A stretch of 35,874 bases of DNA from NCBI GenBank assembly GCA_017448455.1, contig JAFSLL010000267.1, forward strand, positions 1-35,874, given 5' to 3'. The stretch's first letter is position 1. Every line of letters starts with the position of its first letter. Source of the stretch: Oscillospiraceae bacterium. Lineage in GTDB: Bacteria; Bacillota; Clostridia; Oscillospirales; Oscillospiraceae. The position numbers and the translations under genes are program-made. The notes under the pieces were generated by a model. That model did no database searches. It was not told the origin of the DNA and saw nothing but the letters and a program-made list of their open reading frames with translations. Positions 7,278 to 15,180 of the stretch are shown here, piece by piece.

Positions 7278-8414
7278 ATGATACTGAAAAACGGTTTGAT
7301 CCATGATGCCGTCCACGAAGAGGCCTATCAGGCTGATATTCTGATTGAGGATGGAAAAATCCTCGCGATCGGCACCGGGCTCTCCGGCGCAGGCGATGTC
7401 ATCGACCTGCAGGGTCTGGAAGTCTATCCCGGCTTCGTAGAGGCACACTGCCATCTCGGTCTGGACGGTTACGGCATCGGGTTTGAGGGCGCCGATTACA
7501 ACGAATACGGTGATATCTGCACACCCCAGCTGCGGGCCATTGACAGCTTCAACCCGATGGACCCTGCTGTCAGGAAGGCAGCGCAGGCCGGTGTCACAAC
7601 TGTCGCGACCGGTCAGGGGAGCTCCAATGCCATCGGCGGCACCTGGATCGCGGTGAAAACCACGGGGATCTGTGCGGATGACATGGTGATCAAAGATCCC
7701 ATCGCCATGAAATGCGCGCTTGGAGAGAACCCCAAGCGCTGCTATCGGGAGAAAGGGAACTGCGCCCGCATGTCTACCGCGGCAGTTTTCCGTAATATGC
7801 TCTTCAAGGCAAGGCAGTATCTGGCGAAAAAAGAAGCTGCCTGCGGCGATGTCACCAAAGAGCCGGCGTTTGATTTCAAGTGTGAGGCGATGATCCCGGT
7901 TCTGAAGAAAGAAATCCCGCTGAAGATTCACGCGCATCAGGCAAATGACATTCTGACCGCAATCCGTATTGCCCGTGAGTTTGACGTGAACATGACCATT
8001 GAGCATACGACCGAGGGGCATCTGATTGCGGATATTCTGGCGGAGGCCGATTACCCCGTCGCCGTGGGTCCCAGCCTGACGCACGCGACCAAGTTCGAAC
8101 TGCAGAATAAAAGCTGGACCACGCCGGGAATTCTGGCTGCCAAAGGCTGCCGGGTCTCCATCATCACCGACTCTCCGGTGATTCCGCAGGAGTATCTCCC
8201 GCTCTGCGCCGGGCTTGCCGTCAAAGCCGGCATGGATCCGTTCCTGGCGCTGCAGGCCATCACCATCAATCCGGCAAAACATATCGGCGTGGATGCCCGC
8301 GTCGGATCCCTTGAAGTCGGGAAAGACGCTGACCTGGCAATCTATGCCGGCGACCCGATGGTTTCGGATTCTGTCTGCAAAATGGTCTTGATCGACGGAA
8401 AGCGGGTCTTCTGA
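7278..8414 (+). CDS. Amidohydrolase family enzyme
   Basis: I choose the ATG at 7278 (GGGAG at 7264-7268, 9 nt away) over the TTG two codons upstream, which is too close to the Shine-Dalgarno sequence. The 378-residue enzyme has the composite layout of metal-dependent amidohydrolases: a small N-terminal beta-domain, the metal motif HCH (His57, His59) in PGFVEAHCHLG, further metal-type histidines in KIHAHQ and IEHTTEGH, the catalytic Asp in IITDSP, and the returning C-terminal KDADLAIYAGDP. The imidazolonepropionase/dihydroorotase-like group fits best, but the substrate cannot be read from the sequence. It is co-transcribed with the LtrA-like gene. Confidence 0.88.
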   Translation: MILKNGLIHDAVHEEAYQADILIEDGKILAIGTGLSGAGDVIDLQGLEVYPGFVEAHCHLGLDGYGIGFEGADYNEYGDICTPQLRAIDSFNPMDPAVRKAAQAGVTTVATGQGSSNAIGGTWIAVKTTGICADDMVIKDPIAMKCALGENPKRCYREKGNCARMSTAAVFRNMLFKARQYLAKKEAACGDVTKEPAFDFKCEAMIPVLKKEIPLKIHAHQANDILTAIRIAREFDVNMTIEHTTEGHLIADILAEADYPVAVGPSLTHATKFELQNKSWTTPGILAAKGCRVSIITDSPVIPQEYLPLCAGLAVKAGMDPFLALQAITINPAKHIGVDARVGSLEVGKDADLAIYAGDPMVSDSVCKMVLIDGKRVF

Positions 8415-8444
8415 TTTCGCCATCCGGTCTTTCTTATCCGTAAA

Positions 8445-8482
8445 AATGACCTTCTGTCTTCACCGGCAGAAGGTCATTCTTC
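8445..8482. terminator. Bidirectional terminator between convergent genes
   Basis: The 12-bp perfect stem AATGACCTTCTG / CAGAAGGTCATT (8445-8456 with 8467-8478). A T5 run follows it on the minus strand and a T/C-rich stretch on the plus strand, so it serves the DUF2974 gene best and probably the amidohydrolase as well. Confidence 0.8.
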
Positions 8483-8519
8483 TATATTTCCATTTCCTCG
8501 GCCTCGCCAAGGGATATCT

Positions 8520-9674
8520 TCATATATTCTGTTCTGCAGTATTCTCCGGTTCGTCCTGCTCCTCTGCCTCTTTCCTCGATTCCGCGATCTGGGCGATGGC
8601 CTCTTTTCCTCCCGTCTGAAGCAACTGTCCGACCAGACGCAGCAGTTCCTTCTGCTTATCCTTTGGGAGCGTGAGCAGTGAGACCAGCATCGTCTCTGTG
8701 CTCTTTCTCTTCAGTCTGGTAAGATCATCGAGGGTTCTCTGCCCGGTTGACTCCAAAAGCGAGAAGATGGTATCGACAAAGGAACTGCGGGTATCATCGT
8801 TCATGCCGGAGAGCCATTTATCCAGCACATTATCCATAAACTTTGCTCCTTCCGAGAGCTCCGCAGCGCAAAAATGATTGCGTTCAATCTCCCAGCTCAT
8901 CGCGTCATGCTGCATGATCCCGCTCTCGGAGCTCTTCACCACCCGATGGGAATAGCTGTTCTTCAGCAGCATGCCGATTACCGATTCTTCCGGAACGATG
9001 CTCACAACCTTTGGGAGCATCTGCTGATATCCCTCTGTCTGCAGAATCTCATTACGGAAACCGGGCCCGTCATTGGAATAAACTCTGATAATCCGATCCT
9101 TTACTCCGACCGAGCAGAAGGAAGCGGCATATACCGCAAAGTTGCCGCCTTTGGAATGTCCGCCGATGATCAGCGGCCGGTCAATCTGCGGTTCTATTTC
9201 GTTCAGATATTTCACGGCGCGCTGCTGCCCGGATGTCTGAGTCAGAAAGGAAAAGTTGAAGTCCTCGCGCCATCCGACGATCGTCCGGTCTGTACCCCGG
9301 TACGCCACATATGCCGTACCGTCATCCAGCAGGAATGTGACTGCGGACACCTGCTGGTCTTTTTCCGTGTCGATCTCGTTAATATAGTGGCAGAGCTTTG
9401 TGTTCTGGAAGCGCGCACCGCTCAGCATTCCGTCGAGCAGCAGCGGCGCTTTCATGATCGGCACCGTACTTTCGAGGATCTCTTCCCTTGAATGTGTGCT
9501 GAAAAACGCCTCTGACACCTCTGCCAGAGAGACGCTTCTCCCGTCAGAAGGAACAATTCCGTCAAAGTCCGAATACGCAAGCCACGCGAGGACCAGATTG
9601 TCCACCTCGTTAAACGGGTCCGCTGAAAACGGTATATCCCCGCGCCATGTTAAGTAATCCAACAAATTCGCCAC
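8520..9674 (-). CDS. DUF2974 (Mbeg1-like) alpha/beta-hydrolase
   Basis: Translation starts at a GTG (9674-9672) with GGAGG 10 nt upstream. The 384-residue product has an alpha/beta-hydrolase fold: YRGTD (residues 125-129) is the oxyanion region, as in class-3-lipase-like proteins, and GGHSKGGNFA holds the nucleophile elbow with Ser174. DUF2974 proteins are widespread in Clostridia and resemble lipases or esterases of unknown substrate. There is no signal peptide, so it acts in the cytoplasm. The last 100 residues are charged and helical and end in an acidic Glu-rich tail. Its ribosome binding site lies inside a perfect inverted repeat that also covers the promoter -10 box. Confidence 0.85.
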   Translation of the reverse strand: MANLLDYLTWRGDIPFSADPFNEVDNLVLAWLAYSDFDGIVPSDGRSVSLAEVSEAFFSTHSREEILESTVPIMKAPLLLDGMLSGARFQNTKLCHYINEIDTEKDQQVSAVTFLLDDGTAYVAYRGTDRTIVGWREDFNFSFLTQTSGQQRAVKYLNEIEPQIDRPLIIGGHSKGGNFAVYAASFCSVGVKDRIIRVYSNDGPGFRNEILQTEGYQQMLPKVVSIVPEESVIGMLLKNSYSHRVVKSSESGIMQHDAMSWEIERNHFCAAELSEGAKFMDNVLDKWLSGMNDDTRSSFVDTIFSLLESTGQRTLDDLTRLKRKSTETMLVSLLTLPKDKQKELLRLVGQLLQTGGKEAIAQIAESRKEAEEQDEPENTAEQNI

Positions 9675-9680
9675 AGCTTG

Positions 9681-9713
9681 AATGCCTCCATCACAAGTTA
9701 TGATGGAGGCATT
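9681..9713 (-). promoter_or_regulatory. 13-bp perfect inverted repeat over -10 box and ribosome binding site
   Basis: AATGCCTCCATCA (9681-9693) and TGATGGAGGCATT (9701-9713) are perfect inverted repeats with a 7-bp spacer. On the minus strand the far arm overlaps the TATAAT box and the near arm contains the GGAGG ribosome binding site. The expected transcription start (about 9704) lies inside the repeat, so the transcript would hold only part of the far arm. That favours a DNA operator over an RNA hairpin. Confidence 0.7.
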
Positions 9714-9739
9714 ATAATCGCTTTTCTTCGAATTGGCAA
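9711..9739 (-). promoter_or_regulatory. Promoter of the DUF2974 gene
   Basis: On the minus strand TTGCCA (9739-9734), a 17-bp spacer and TATAAT (9716-9711). Confidence 0.8.
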
Positions 9740-9764
9740 GGCTATGGGAATACGTCCGAAGGTT

Positions 9765-10334
9765 TTAATGTCTCGGTCCTGAGATCTGCTCGCCGGTAAT
9801 GAATTTTTTAAGCGGTTTCCAGATCAGCGCACCGATCACCAGGCAGAGGATCATGTCAATGAACATATAGCTGCCATTGTAGAGGAAGGAATAGAACCAG
9901 GGACTGTGCATTGTCATGCCAAAGAAAGAATCCGGCATGTATTCCGCCCAGACCGTAGCGCCAACAACATAATGCACCAGGAACCGCGCCAGGCAGCCTG
10001 CCAAAATGCCAATGAAGAAGCCGCCCTTCATCCTGTGAAACAGGCCTGCCACGCCAAGCGCGGTAAAGGCGACGATATAATCGCCTAGCATAGACTGCCA
10101 GCCCCAGGCATAGGCGCCGTCCAGGAACAGCTGAAGCAGGCTGTAGACAAAGCTGGCCAGCATACCGGGGCCAAAGCCCCATCGGGCACAGTAGATGAAG
10201 ATGGGAAGCATCGCCACCGTGATGGAGCCGCCCTGCGGCAGCTCAAACAGCTTGAGATAGCTGAGGATCTGCGCCAGAGCCACAAATACAGCTCCTTCCG
10301 TCAGCGCGCGCAGTGTGAGTTTGGATTTTTGCAT
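9765..10334 (-). CDS. thiT: Energy-coupled thiamine transporter S-component ThiT
   Basis: I start at the ATG at 10334-10332 with GGAGG 7 nt upstream; the longer open frame runs back into the riboswitch terminator. The 189-residue protein has six hydrophobic helices and the ThiT hallmark run GGSITVAMLPIF followed by RWGFGPGM. ThiT is the substrate-binding membrane subunit of a group II ECF transporter. It needs the shared EcfA/EcfA'/EcfT module, which is not encoded here. Expression is controlled by the TPP riboswitch directly upstream, which confirms thiamine as ligand. The adjacent sulfoquinovose region encodes a TPP-dependent transketolase, a possibly meaningful neighbour. Confidence 0.95.
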   Translation of the reverse strand: MQKSKLTLRALTEGAVFVALAQILSYLKLFELPQGGSITVAMLPIFIYCARWGFGPGMLASFVYSLLQLFLDGAYAWGWQSMLGDYIVAFTALGVAGLFHRMKGGFFIGILAGCLARFLVHYVVGATVWAEYMPDSFFGMTMHSPWFYSFLYNGSYMFIDMILCLVIGALIWKPLKKFITGEQISGPRH

Positions 10335-10364
10335 GTTTTCTCCTCCTGTCTTGTTTCTGGAAAA

Positions 10365-10403
10365 CGGAAAAGAAAACATCAGGCTCAAACCTGAACCTGA
10401 TGT
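10365..10403 (-). terminator. Riboswitch-controlled attenuator of thiT
   Basis: On the minus strand ACATCAGG (10403-10396), a 12-nt loop and CCTGATGT (10383-10376) are followed by TTTCTTTT. This is an intrinsic terminator in the thiT leader. Its 5' arm overlaps ATCAGGTTC (10401-10393), which is exactly complementary to GAACCTGAT in the aptamer (10449-10441). Terminator and antiterminator are therefore mutually exclusive: bound TPP keeps the aptamer strand busy and lets the terminator form. Confidence 0.88.
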
Positions 10404-10411
10404 CAATGAAC

Positions 10412-10502
10412 TCTCGCTTTCCTACGCCGGCATTATCCGGATCAGGTTCCATGGTGTTAGGGCTCCATTACCCTATCTCAGCCGGGAAAACCCAGCGCCC
10501 AT
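10412..10502 (-). ncRNA. TPP riboswitch aptamer (THI element)
   Basis: The minus strand shows the conserved THI-box blocks in order: GGGCGCTGGG at the 5' side, GGCTGAGATAGGG (P2/P3), then GGAACCTGATCCGG, ATAATGCCGGCGTAGGAAAGC (written here as two blocks: ATAATGCCGG and CGTAGGAAAGC). CTGAGA and ACCTGATC...GATAATGCC...CGTAGGAAA are the TPP-contacting motifs. It precedes thiT and ends next to an intrinsic terminator, so it is a transcriptional OFF switch. Confidence 0.96.
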
Positions 10503-10519
10503 ATTTCAATTGTAAATGT

Positions 10520-10548
10520 ATTATATCCTCGCAATAGTACTTTGTCAA
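10520..10548 (-). promoter_or_regulatory. Promoter of the thiT riboswitch transcript
   Basis: Consensus TTGACA (10548-10543), a 17-bp spacer and TATAAT (10525-10520) on the minus strand, about 18 bp before the aptamer. Confidence 0.9.
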
Positions 10549-10581
10549 GAAAAAAAGCAAACTGAGCACGCCGGCGTTCAG
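10549..10581 (-). terminator. Probable terminator of the long minus-strand operon
   Basis: At the stop codon of the MBL gene the minus strand reads CTGA, then the palindrome ACGCCGGCGT, then GCTCAG, followed by TTTGCTTTTTTT. The imperfect stem and the T-rich tail look like an intrinsic terminator just before the thiT promoter. The stem is short and the call is moderate. Confidence 0.5.
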
Positions 10582-11183
10582 AGGGTAAAGAACACCGTCT
10601 GAACTTTCGTTTCAGCGTCTACCGTGATTTCCCTTCCGGGAAGCTGCACCGGGTTGAGGCAGCCCGCGCGGAACTCCTCCGAAGTGGAGATCACAGGAAA
10701 TCCGTGCCCCGCGTCCCGATAGTGCATTGGAAGCGTCACCCGTGGTTTCAGCAACTGCACCACTTTCAGCGCCTGTGCAGAGTCAATCGTATAATACCCG
10801 CCGATCGGGATCATCAGCACATCCGCGCCGAGCAGTTTTTCCACCTGCTCTTCGGTCAGGTCGCAGCCAAGGTCACCCAGATGGGCAACCCGCATTCCTT
10901 CCGCCTTCAAAACATGGAAAGTGTTCGGGCCTCGCTTAGCTCCCTTTACGTCGTCGTGCCAGCTCTCCATTGCTTCTACAGCCACACCGCAGGGGGCTCC
11001 GGAAAGTCTGACCGCCGCCCGGTTGCTGTGATCACCATGCTCATGGCTGCAGAGAACCAGATCCGCTTTCAGTCTCAGCGGTTCAAAGCCCGGCACACTG
11101 CCGTCAGCAAAAGGATCCAGCACAACGGTCCCCTCCGCTGTTTCAACCGTGAAACAGGCATGTCCGTTCCAGGTAATTTTCAT
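10578..11183 (-). CDS. MBL-fold metal-dependent hydrolase (UlaG-like)
   Basis: The ATG at 11183-11181 follows AGGAGG. The 201-residue protein is a compact metallo-beta-lactamase-fold hydrolase with the zinc motif SHEHGDHS (His47, His49, Asp51, His52), a second metal Asp in HLGDLGCDL and a terminal metal His in PMHYRD. The sequence style is that of the UlaG/YycJ-like 'L-ascorbate 6-phosphate lactonase-related' group. It is the last gene of the minus-strand operon, 50 bp after the DUF4867 gene. A role in opening a lactone or repairing a metabolite of sulfoquinovose breakdown is possible but unproven; the sulfo-TK route itself needs no lactonase. Confidence 0.85.
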   Translation of the reverse strand: MKITWNGHACFTVETAEGTVVLDPFADGSVPGFEPLRLKADLVLCSHEHGDHSNRAAVRLSGAPCGVAVEAMESWHDDVKGAKRGPNTFHVLKAEGMRVAHLGDLGCDLTEEQVEKLLGADVLMIPIGGYYTIDSAQALKVVQLLKPRVTLPMHYRDAGHGFPVISTSEEFRAGCLNPVQLPGREITVDAETKVQTVFFTL

Positions 11184-11233
11184 CTCAGCGCCTCCTGTCT
11201 GTTCGAATTATCCGGTCTTCTTTCCAGAACTGT

Positions 11234-11902
11234 TCAAATATTCAGCGTCAGGTTTTCACCACAGATGCCGACATAGGAGCCGTCTTTCGCCTGCGGAGAA
11301 TCCGGATGGCAGGTCAGCCATTTGTTGCGCATCCAGAGCAGTTTTTCCTCTCCGGGAGCAGCAGTATTCACTGCTTCCAGGGCTTCATTGGTGCCCTTCT
11401 CCAGGATGACAAGGCAGCGGAATCCTGTCTCCGCGATCCGGCAGGGAGCAAAATGCAGAACCAGCGGAAAGACTTCCACCGCAACGCCGACAGGCAGGTA
11501 GAACGCGACTACATCCGCGCTGTCAAGCGCGCCGTCCTTCAGCTGCTCCGGCAGGGCCAGCAGCAACACCGCTCCTGTCGTGCTGAAGTTGACTTCGCTG
11601 CATTTGTGGTATTCCATGGCATTCATGGTGAATCCTCTGCCGTTGCAGTAACCTGCCTGAACCGGCATGGTTCCAAACACTGCGCGCTCATAATCCCGGA
11701 TCAGACTGACCTTCTCCAGGCCTGCGTCGGAGGCAACATAGCAGTTCCCTTTCGCCGGAACCGGTGTCGCATCGAGCGCTTTTGCCAGTTCCTCGGTGTT
11801 TCCTCCCAGAACACGGCCATAGCGGCTGAATTCCGGGTCAAGCACGCTGTAGACCGGCAGGCCGGGGTTTTTTTCTCTGAGCATCTGTACTGTTTTTTTC
11901 AT
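11234..11902 (-). CDS. DUF4867 family protein
   Basis: The 222-residue product has the features I associate with DUF4867: MNAMEYHKCSEVN, then a cupin-like stretch VVAFYLPVGVAVEVFPLVLHFAPC, then VILEKGTNEALE. This family is cupin-like and reminiscent of ureidoglycolate lyase, is found in Firmicutes, and often sits beside sugar isomerases and aldolases. No enzyme activity is established to my knowledge. The conserved Glu/His-rich face (EYHK, EVF, LHFAPC) could hold a metal. Its ATG overlaps the ROK stop codon (TGATG) and its GGAGG lies in the end of the ROK gene, so the two are translationally coupled. A role as an isomerase, mutarotase or lyase acting on a sulfo-sugar is inference from context. 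Confidence 0.8.
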   Translation of the reverse strand: MKKTVQMLREKNPGLPVYSVLDPEFSRYGRVLGGNTEELAKALDATPVPAKGNCYVASDAGLEKVSLIRDYERAVFGTMPVQAGYCNGRGFTMNAMEYHKCSEVNFSTTGAVLLLALPEQLKDGALDSADVVAFYLPVGVAVEVFPLVLHFAPCRIAETGFRCLVILEKGTNEALEAVNTAAPGEEKLLWMRNKWLTCHPDSPQAKDGSYVGICGENLTLNI

Positions 11903-13122
11903 CAGCGTATTCCTCCTTGGTTAAAAAATTCTTCCACCGCGACCAGTCCGGCCGCTTTCTTCTCCAGTTGCTGGTTCCATGCGCTCTTTTTCACTTCAAC
12001 CGCGTGTCCGCTGTCCACCCCTTCCTGCATCTCCGCAATCAGGCGCGACAGATAATAAGGTTCATCGAACATGCGTCCGTAGAGCACAATTCTTCCGGGA
12101 TCCACCAGATAAATGACGGACTTCAGCGCAGAAGCAAGCGCTTCCGCAGCCCGGTCGACAATTTCCCCAACGGCGGCGTCTCCGTTCTGCGCCGCAGAAA
12201 AGATATCCGAAAGAGACAGTTCTTCTCTTCCCTTTTTTTCCTTGATTTTCCAGAGATTCGGCGTTTCGGTCGGTGACAGGACCGCCAGCGCGTCCTCTCT
12301 GATCGCTCCGGGGGACGCAATTGTCTCAAGGCAGCCGCTCTTTCCGCAGGAGCAGGGCTTTCCGCCCCTTCGGATAACCGGGATATGTCCGATCTCCGCG
12401 CATTGTTCCGTGACACCATGCCAGATTTTTCCTTCAATGGAAAGCGCGGCACCAATACCGTATTCGCAGCGCAGGAAAAACTGGGAACCGCCGTCCTCTT
12501 CTCGGGAGAAGAACATCTCGGCCGCAAAGAGCGCACGGACATTATTGGCCATAACGCAGTGAAAACCGGTCGCCTTTTCGAGGCGCGCCCGCAGCGGGTA
12601 GTTCTCCTGCTGCAGGGCACCGAAACTGTTCACTACCAATTCCCCGTCCGCAGAGCAGATCCCCCGGACGGCAATCCCAAGTCCAATGATTTTTTCTTCA
12701 TCAATCCGATTCTGTTCCGTTAACTCCGTCAGACGCGATACGATATGAGGGAGCAACCGATCCGCATCCGCCTGCGGCGCAATCGTTATCTCTTCCGAGA
12801 AAAGGACCTGTCCGTCCAGACGAACCGCTGACAGCAGAACCTGTCCGGTATTGATGAGCACCCCCAGCGCGATGCCGGCATCCGGATTGAGATCAATGAG
12901 AATCTCCCGTCTGCCCGCCCCGCCGGTCTGCAGCATCTCCCCTTCCGAGAGAAGGCCCTCCGCGATCATTTCACCGACTATTTTGGTGATTGCCGCAGGA
13001 GTGAGCCCCATGTTTTCCGCCAGGCGCTTCCGCGACATGGCGCCGCTTCGGTGAAGAATTCTCATCGCCGCGCTGCGGTTTGTTCGCTTTACGCTCATAA
13101 GGTTGTCGCCTCTGTACTGCAT
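11902..13122 (-). CDS. ROK-family transcriptional regulator
   Basis: I start at the ATG at 13122-13120 with AGGAGG just upstream; the Met eight codons later has no ribosome binding site. The 406-residue protein has an N-terminal winged helix-turn-helix (about residues 18-60, with SRKRLAENMGLTPAAITKIV). A ROK sugar-binding domain follows, with the zinc motif GHIP...CSCGKSGCLE (His246, Cys257, Cys259, Cys264). The kinase Asp of the usual NDxxA motif is replaced (NNVRALFAAE), so it should be a sensor and not a kinase, like XylR/NagC/Mlc. It lies inside the operon it probably controls. The shared operator at three promoters in this region is its likely target, with sulfoquinovose or a downstream sulfo-sugar as inducer. 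Confidence 0.92.
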   Translation of the reverse strand: MQYRGDNLMSVKRTNRSAAMRILHRSGAMSRKRLAENMGLTPAAITKIVGEMIAEGLLSEGEMLQTGGAGRREILIDLNPDAGIALGVLINTGQVLLSAVRLDGQVLFSEEITIAPQADADRLLPHIVSRLTELTEQNRIDEEKIIGLGIAVRGICSADGELVVNSFGALQQENYPLRARLEKATGFHCVMANNVRALFAAEMFFSREEDGGSQFFLRCEYGIGAALSIEGKIWHGVTEQCAEIGHIPVIRRGGKPCSCGKSGCLETIASPGAIREDALAVLSPTETPNLWKIKEKKGREELSLSDIFSAAQNGDAAVGEIVDRAAEALASALKSVIYLVDPGRIVLYGRMFDEPYYLSRLIAEMQEGVDSGHAVEVKKSAWNQQLEKKAAGLVAVEEFFNQGGIR

Positions 13123-13158
13123 GGGCCCCTCCTCTCTGTCGGGATATTTCTCCTCTGT

Positions 13159-14073
13159 TTAGTTCTCGCGAGCCGGTCGCCCGCTGTGGTTAATACGTCC
13201 CCGCTGCAGAATCACTGCTGCTCCCGCCAGAACGACCAGAATCCCAAGCAGCTTTTTCATCGTCAGGTCTTCATTCAGGAAGAAAACCCCGATAAAGCAG
13301 CTGAGAACCGGCATCAGAAGCAGATACAGCTTCACCAGCCAGACTTCAAAGTGCTTCAGGTTCCGATAATAAAAGAAGTAGATCCCAGTCTGGGAAAGGC
13401 CGCCGAGCGCTACCAGCAGCCAGAATCCGGCGTCAAGGCCGGCAGGGATATGAAAGTCTCCGTGCGCGGCAGCGCTCAAAGCAAAAAGGATGAGCACAAC
13501 CGTATTGTTATAATAGGAGATCATATCCGCATCTTCGTGGTACCTGTCCTGCGCATGCTTGATGATAAAGGCATTCACGCTCACGCAGGCGGCGGAGAGC
13601 AGGAAGAAGAGATCCGTCACCTGCAGTGTCATGGCGCCAAAATCCACGCCCAGAACCAACAATACCCCACCGAGCATGATTGCTGTCCCAAGCCAGTCTG
13701 AAATATACAGACGCTTGTGATAAAGAATGACCGTCGCAAGGTTGACCATCAGCACGTCTGTCTTCAGGAGCGCCGTTCCTGTGCTCAGGGAACCGGTTTT
13801 ATAGCCAAGATTTGCAAACAGATCCAGCAGGAAGCCGAACACGCCGATCATGACCAGAATGCGGACGGCTTTCCCCTGATGAAAGAGCCGGCTGAAGTTT
13901 TTATCGGCGACCAGCTGGACGGTCAGAAAAACAAGAGCCGCGCAGCGAAGCAGAAAGCCCGCGAGGAATGCAGAGCCGGTCGTGCTGACAACAATTTTGC
14001 TGACCGCGTAATAGATGGACCAGGATACAATCATCCCGATCACCATGAGTGTATACTTCAGATCTTCCTTCAT
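13159..14073 (-). CDS. EamA/DMT-family permease, candidate sulfonate exporter
   Basis: The 304-residue protein has ten hydrophobic helices in two EamA repeats, with the usual repeat endings ISDWLGTAIMLGGVLLVLG and LTMKKLLGILVVLAGAAVIL. DMT permeases export small polar metabolites. The ATG is 9 nt after the dehydrogenase stop codon (weak GAGC ribosome binding site), so the gene is inside the sulfoglycolysis operon directly after the last enzyme of the pathway. That position makes it a good candidate to excrete isethionate. The assignment is by context; no residue signature for sulfonates is known to me in this family. Confidence 0.85.
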   Translation of the reverse strand: MKEDLKYTLMVIGMIVSWSIYYAVSKIVVSTTGSAFLAGFLLRCAALVFLTVQLVADKNFSRLFHQGKAVRILVMIGVFGFLLDLFANLGYKTGSLSTGTALLKTDVLMVNLATVILYHKRLYISDWLGTAIMLGGVLLVLGVDFGAMTLQVTDLFFLLSAACVSVNAFIIKHAQDRYHEDADMISYYNNTVVLILFALSAAAHGDFHIPAGLDAGFWLLVALGGLSQTGIYFFYYRNLKHFEVWLVKLYLLLMPVLSCFIGVFFLNEDLTMKKLLGILVVLAGAAVILQRGRINHSGRPAREN

Positions 14074-14082
14074 CGTAACTGC

Positions 14083-15180
14083 TCAGGCCAGCTTCTCAAA
14101 CATTGCTCTCAGCTTTTCCTCATCCATGGGAATGGGGTTGTTCTGCATCAGGCCGTGTACCGCGCAGTCATGCGCCAGTTTGTCCAGATCGACATCTCCC
14201 AGATCCGAAAGCCGTCGACGCAAACCGCCGAGCTCTTTTAACGCCGCGATGCGTTCTGCAAGTTCTTCGGTCCCGGAAAGTCCGACCCGTCTGCACAGAA
14301 GCTCCAGGCGCTCGTCCGCATTGATGCGGACAAAGCTGTCCAGCGTAAAGGCAACCGCTTCCCCATGCGGCAGATGGTAGTCTTCCGACAGCGGATAACT
14401 GCAGGCGTGGCTGCCTGCCGTTTTCGGCAGGGCGAAACTCAGTCCGCCGAGAAGGGAGGCAAACGCCATATTGGCGCGCGCTTCCATGTTCGTGCCGTCA
14501 TGGTAAGCTTTCTCCAGGTTCTCCAGAACCAGGCGGACCGACTCAATCGCCATCAGGTCTGAGATCGGCTGGTGATTTCTGCTCCAGTAGCCTTCCAGCG
14601 CATGCGCCATCGCGTCCAAGCCTGTATTCATGGTCGTTCTCGGCGGTACCGTGCTGCTCAGCACAGGATCTACGACTGCCGCCTTCGGCATGAAAACAGG
14701 GTTATTGATTGTCTTTTTTTCGGTTCCGTTGGATACAACAGAGACCTGCGTTACTTCACTGCCGGTTCCTGCCGTAGTCGGCACTGCGATGATCGTCAGG
14801 CGCTCCGCCGGGAAGGGCTTTCTGGCATAATAGTAATCCTCGGCCTCTCCATCGCCCAGCGCGATGGCCGCTGCAAACTTCGCCGTGTCAAGGGCGCTCC
14901 CGCCGCCTACACCGAGCACCGCATCAGCGCCGGCTTCACGGGCAAGGCGCGCGGTTTCCTTCACGCCGGAAAGCTGCGGATTCTGTTCCACAGCGCCGAA
15001 CACCGCAACAATTCTGTCATCCGCTGCCTGCATTGCCTGTGCTGTGGGAGCGAAATGCTTTCCGCAGGCGATGACGCAACGGCGCACACCAAGTTCCTGA
15101 AGGATTTCCGGCAGCTTCGCGAACTTCCCTTCCCCGAAGAAAAGCTTTACCGGCTGCGCGTAGATAAAATCAGGCCCCAT
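14083..15180 (-). CDS. sqwF: Iron-containing alcohol dehydrogenase, probable sulfoacetaldehyde reductase
   Basis: The ATG at 15180-15178 lies inside the end of the preceding isomerase gene (11-nt overlap), so I reject the longer open frame. The 365-residue protein is a group III Fe-dependent alcohol dehydrogenase. The NAD-binding GGGSALDTAK is at 92-101, PTTAGTGSEVT follows, and the four metal ligands are Asp189, His193, His258 and His272, with the same spacing between the last two as in FucO. In the sulfo-TK pathway such an enzyme (SqwF) reduces sulfoacetaldehyde to isethionate with NADH and restores redox balance. The family is certain; the substrate follows from the surrounding genes. Confidence 0.88.
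   Translation of the reverse strand: MGPDFIYAQPVKLFFGEGKFAKLPEILQELGVRRCVIACGKHFAPTAQAMQAADDRIVAVFGAVEQNPQLSGVKETARLAREAGADAVLGVGGGSALDTAKFAAAIALGDGEAEDYYYARKPFPAERLTIIAVPTTAGTGSEVTQVSVVSNGTEKKTINNPVFMPKAAVVDPVLSSTVPPRTTMNTGLDAMAHALEGYWSRNHQPISDLMAIESVRLVLENLEKAYHDGTNMEARANMAFASLLGGLSFALPKTAGSHACSYPLSEDYHLPHGEAVAFTLDSFVRINADERLELLCRRVGLSGTEELAERIAALKELGGLRRRLSDLGDVDLDKLAHDCAVHGLMQNNPIPMDEEKLRAMFEKLA

Noticed and set aside
7161..8423. 420-residue frame antisense to the amidohydrolase
   Set aside because: No ribosome binding site or family match; the sense enzyme is complete.
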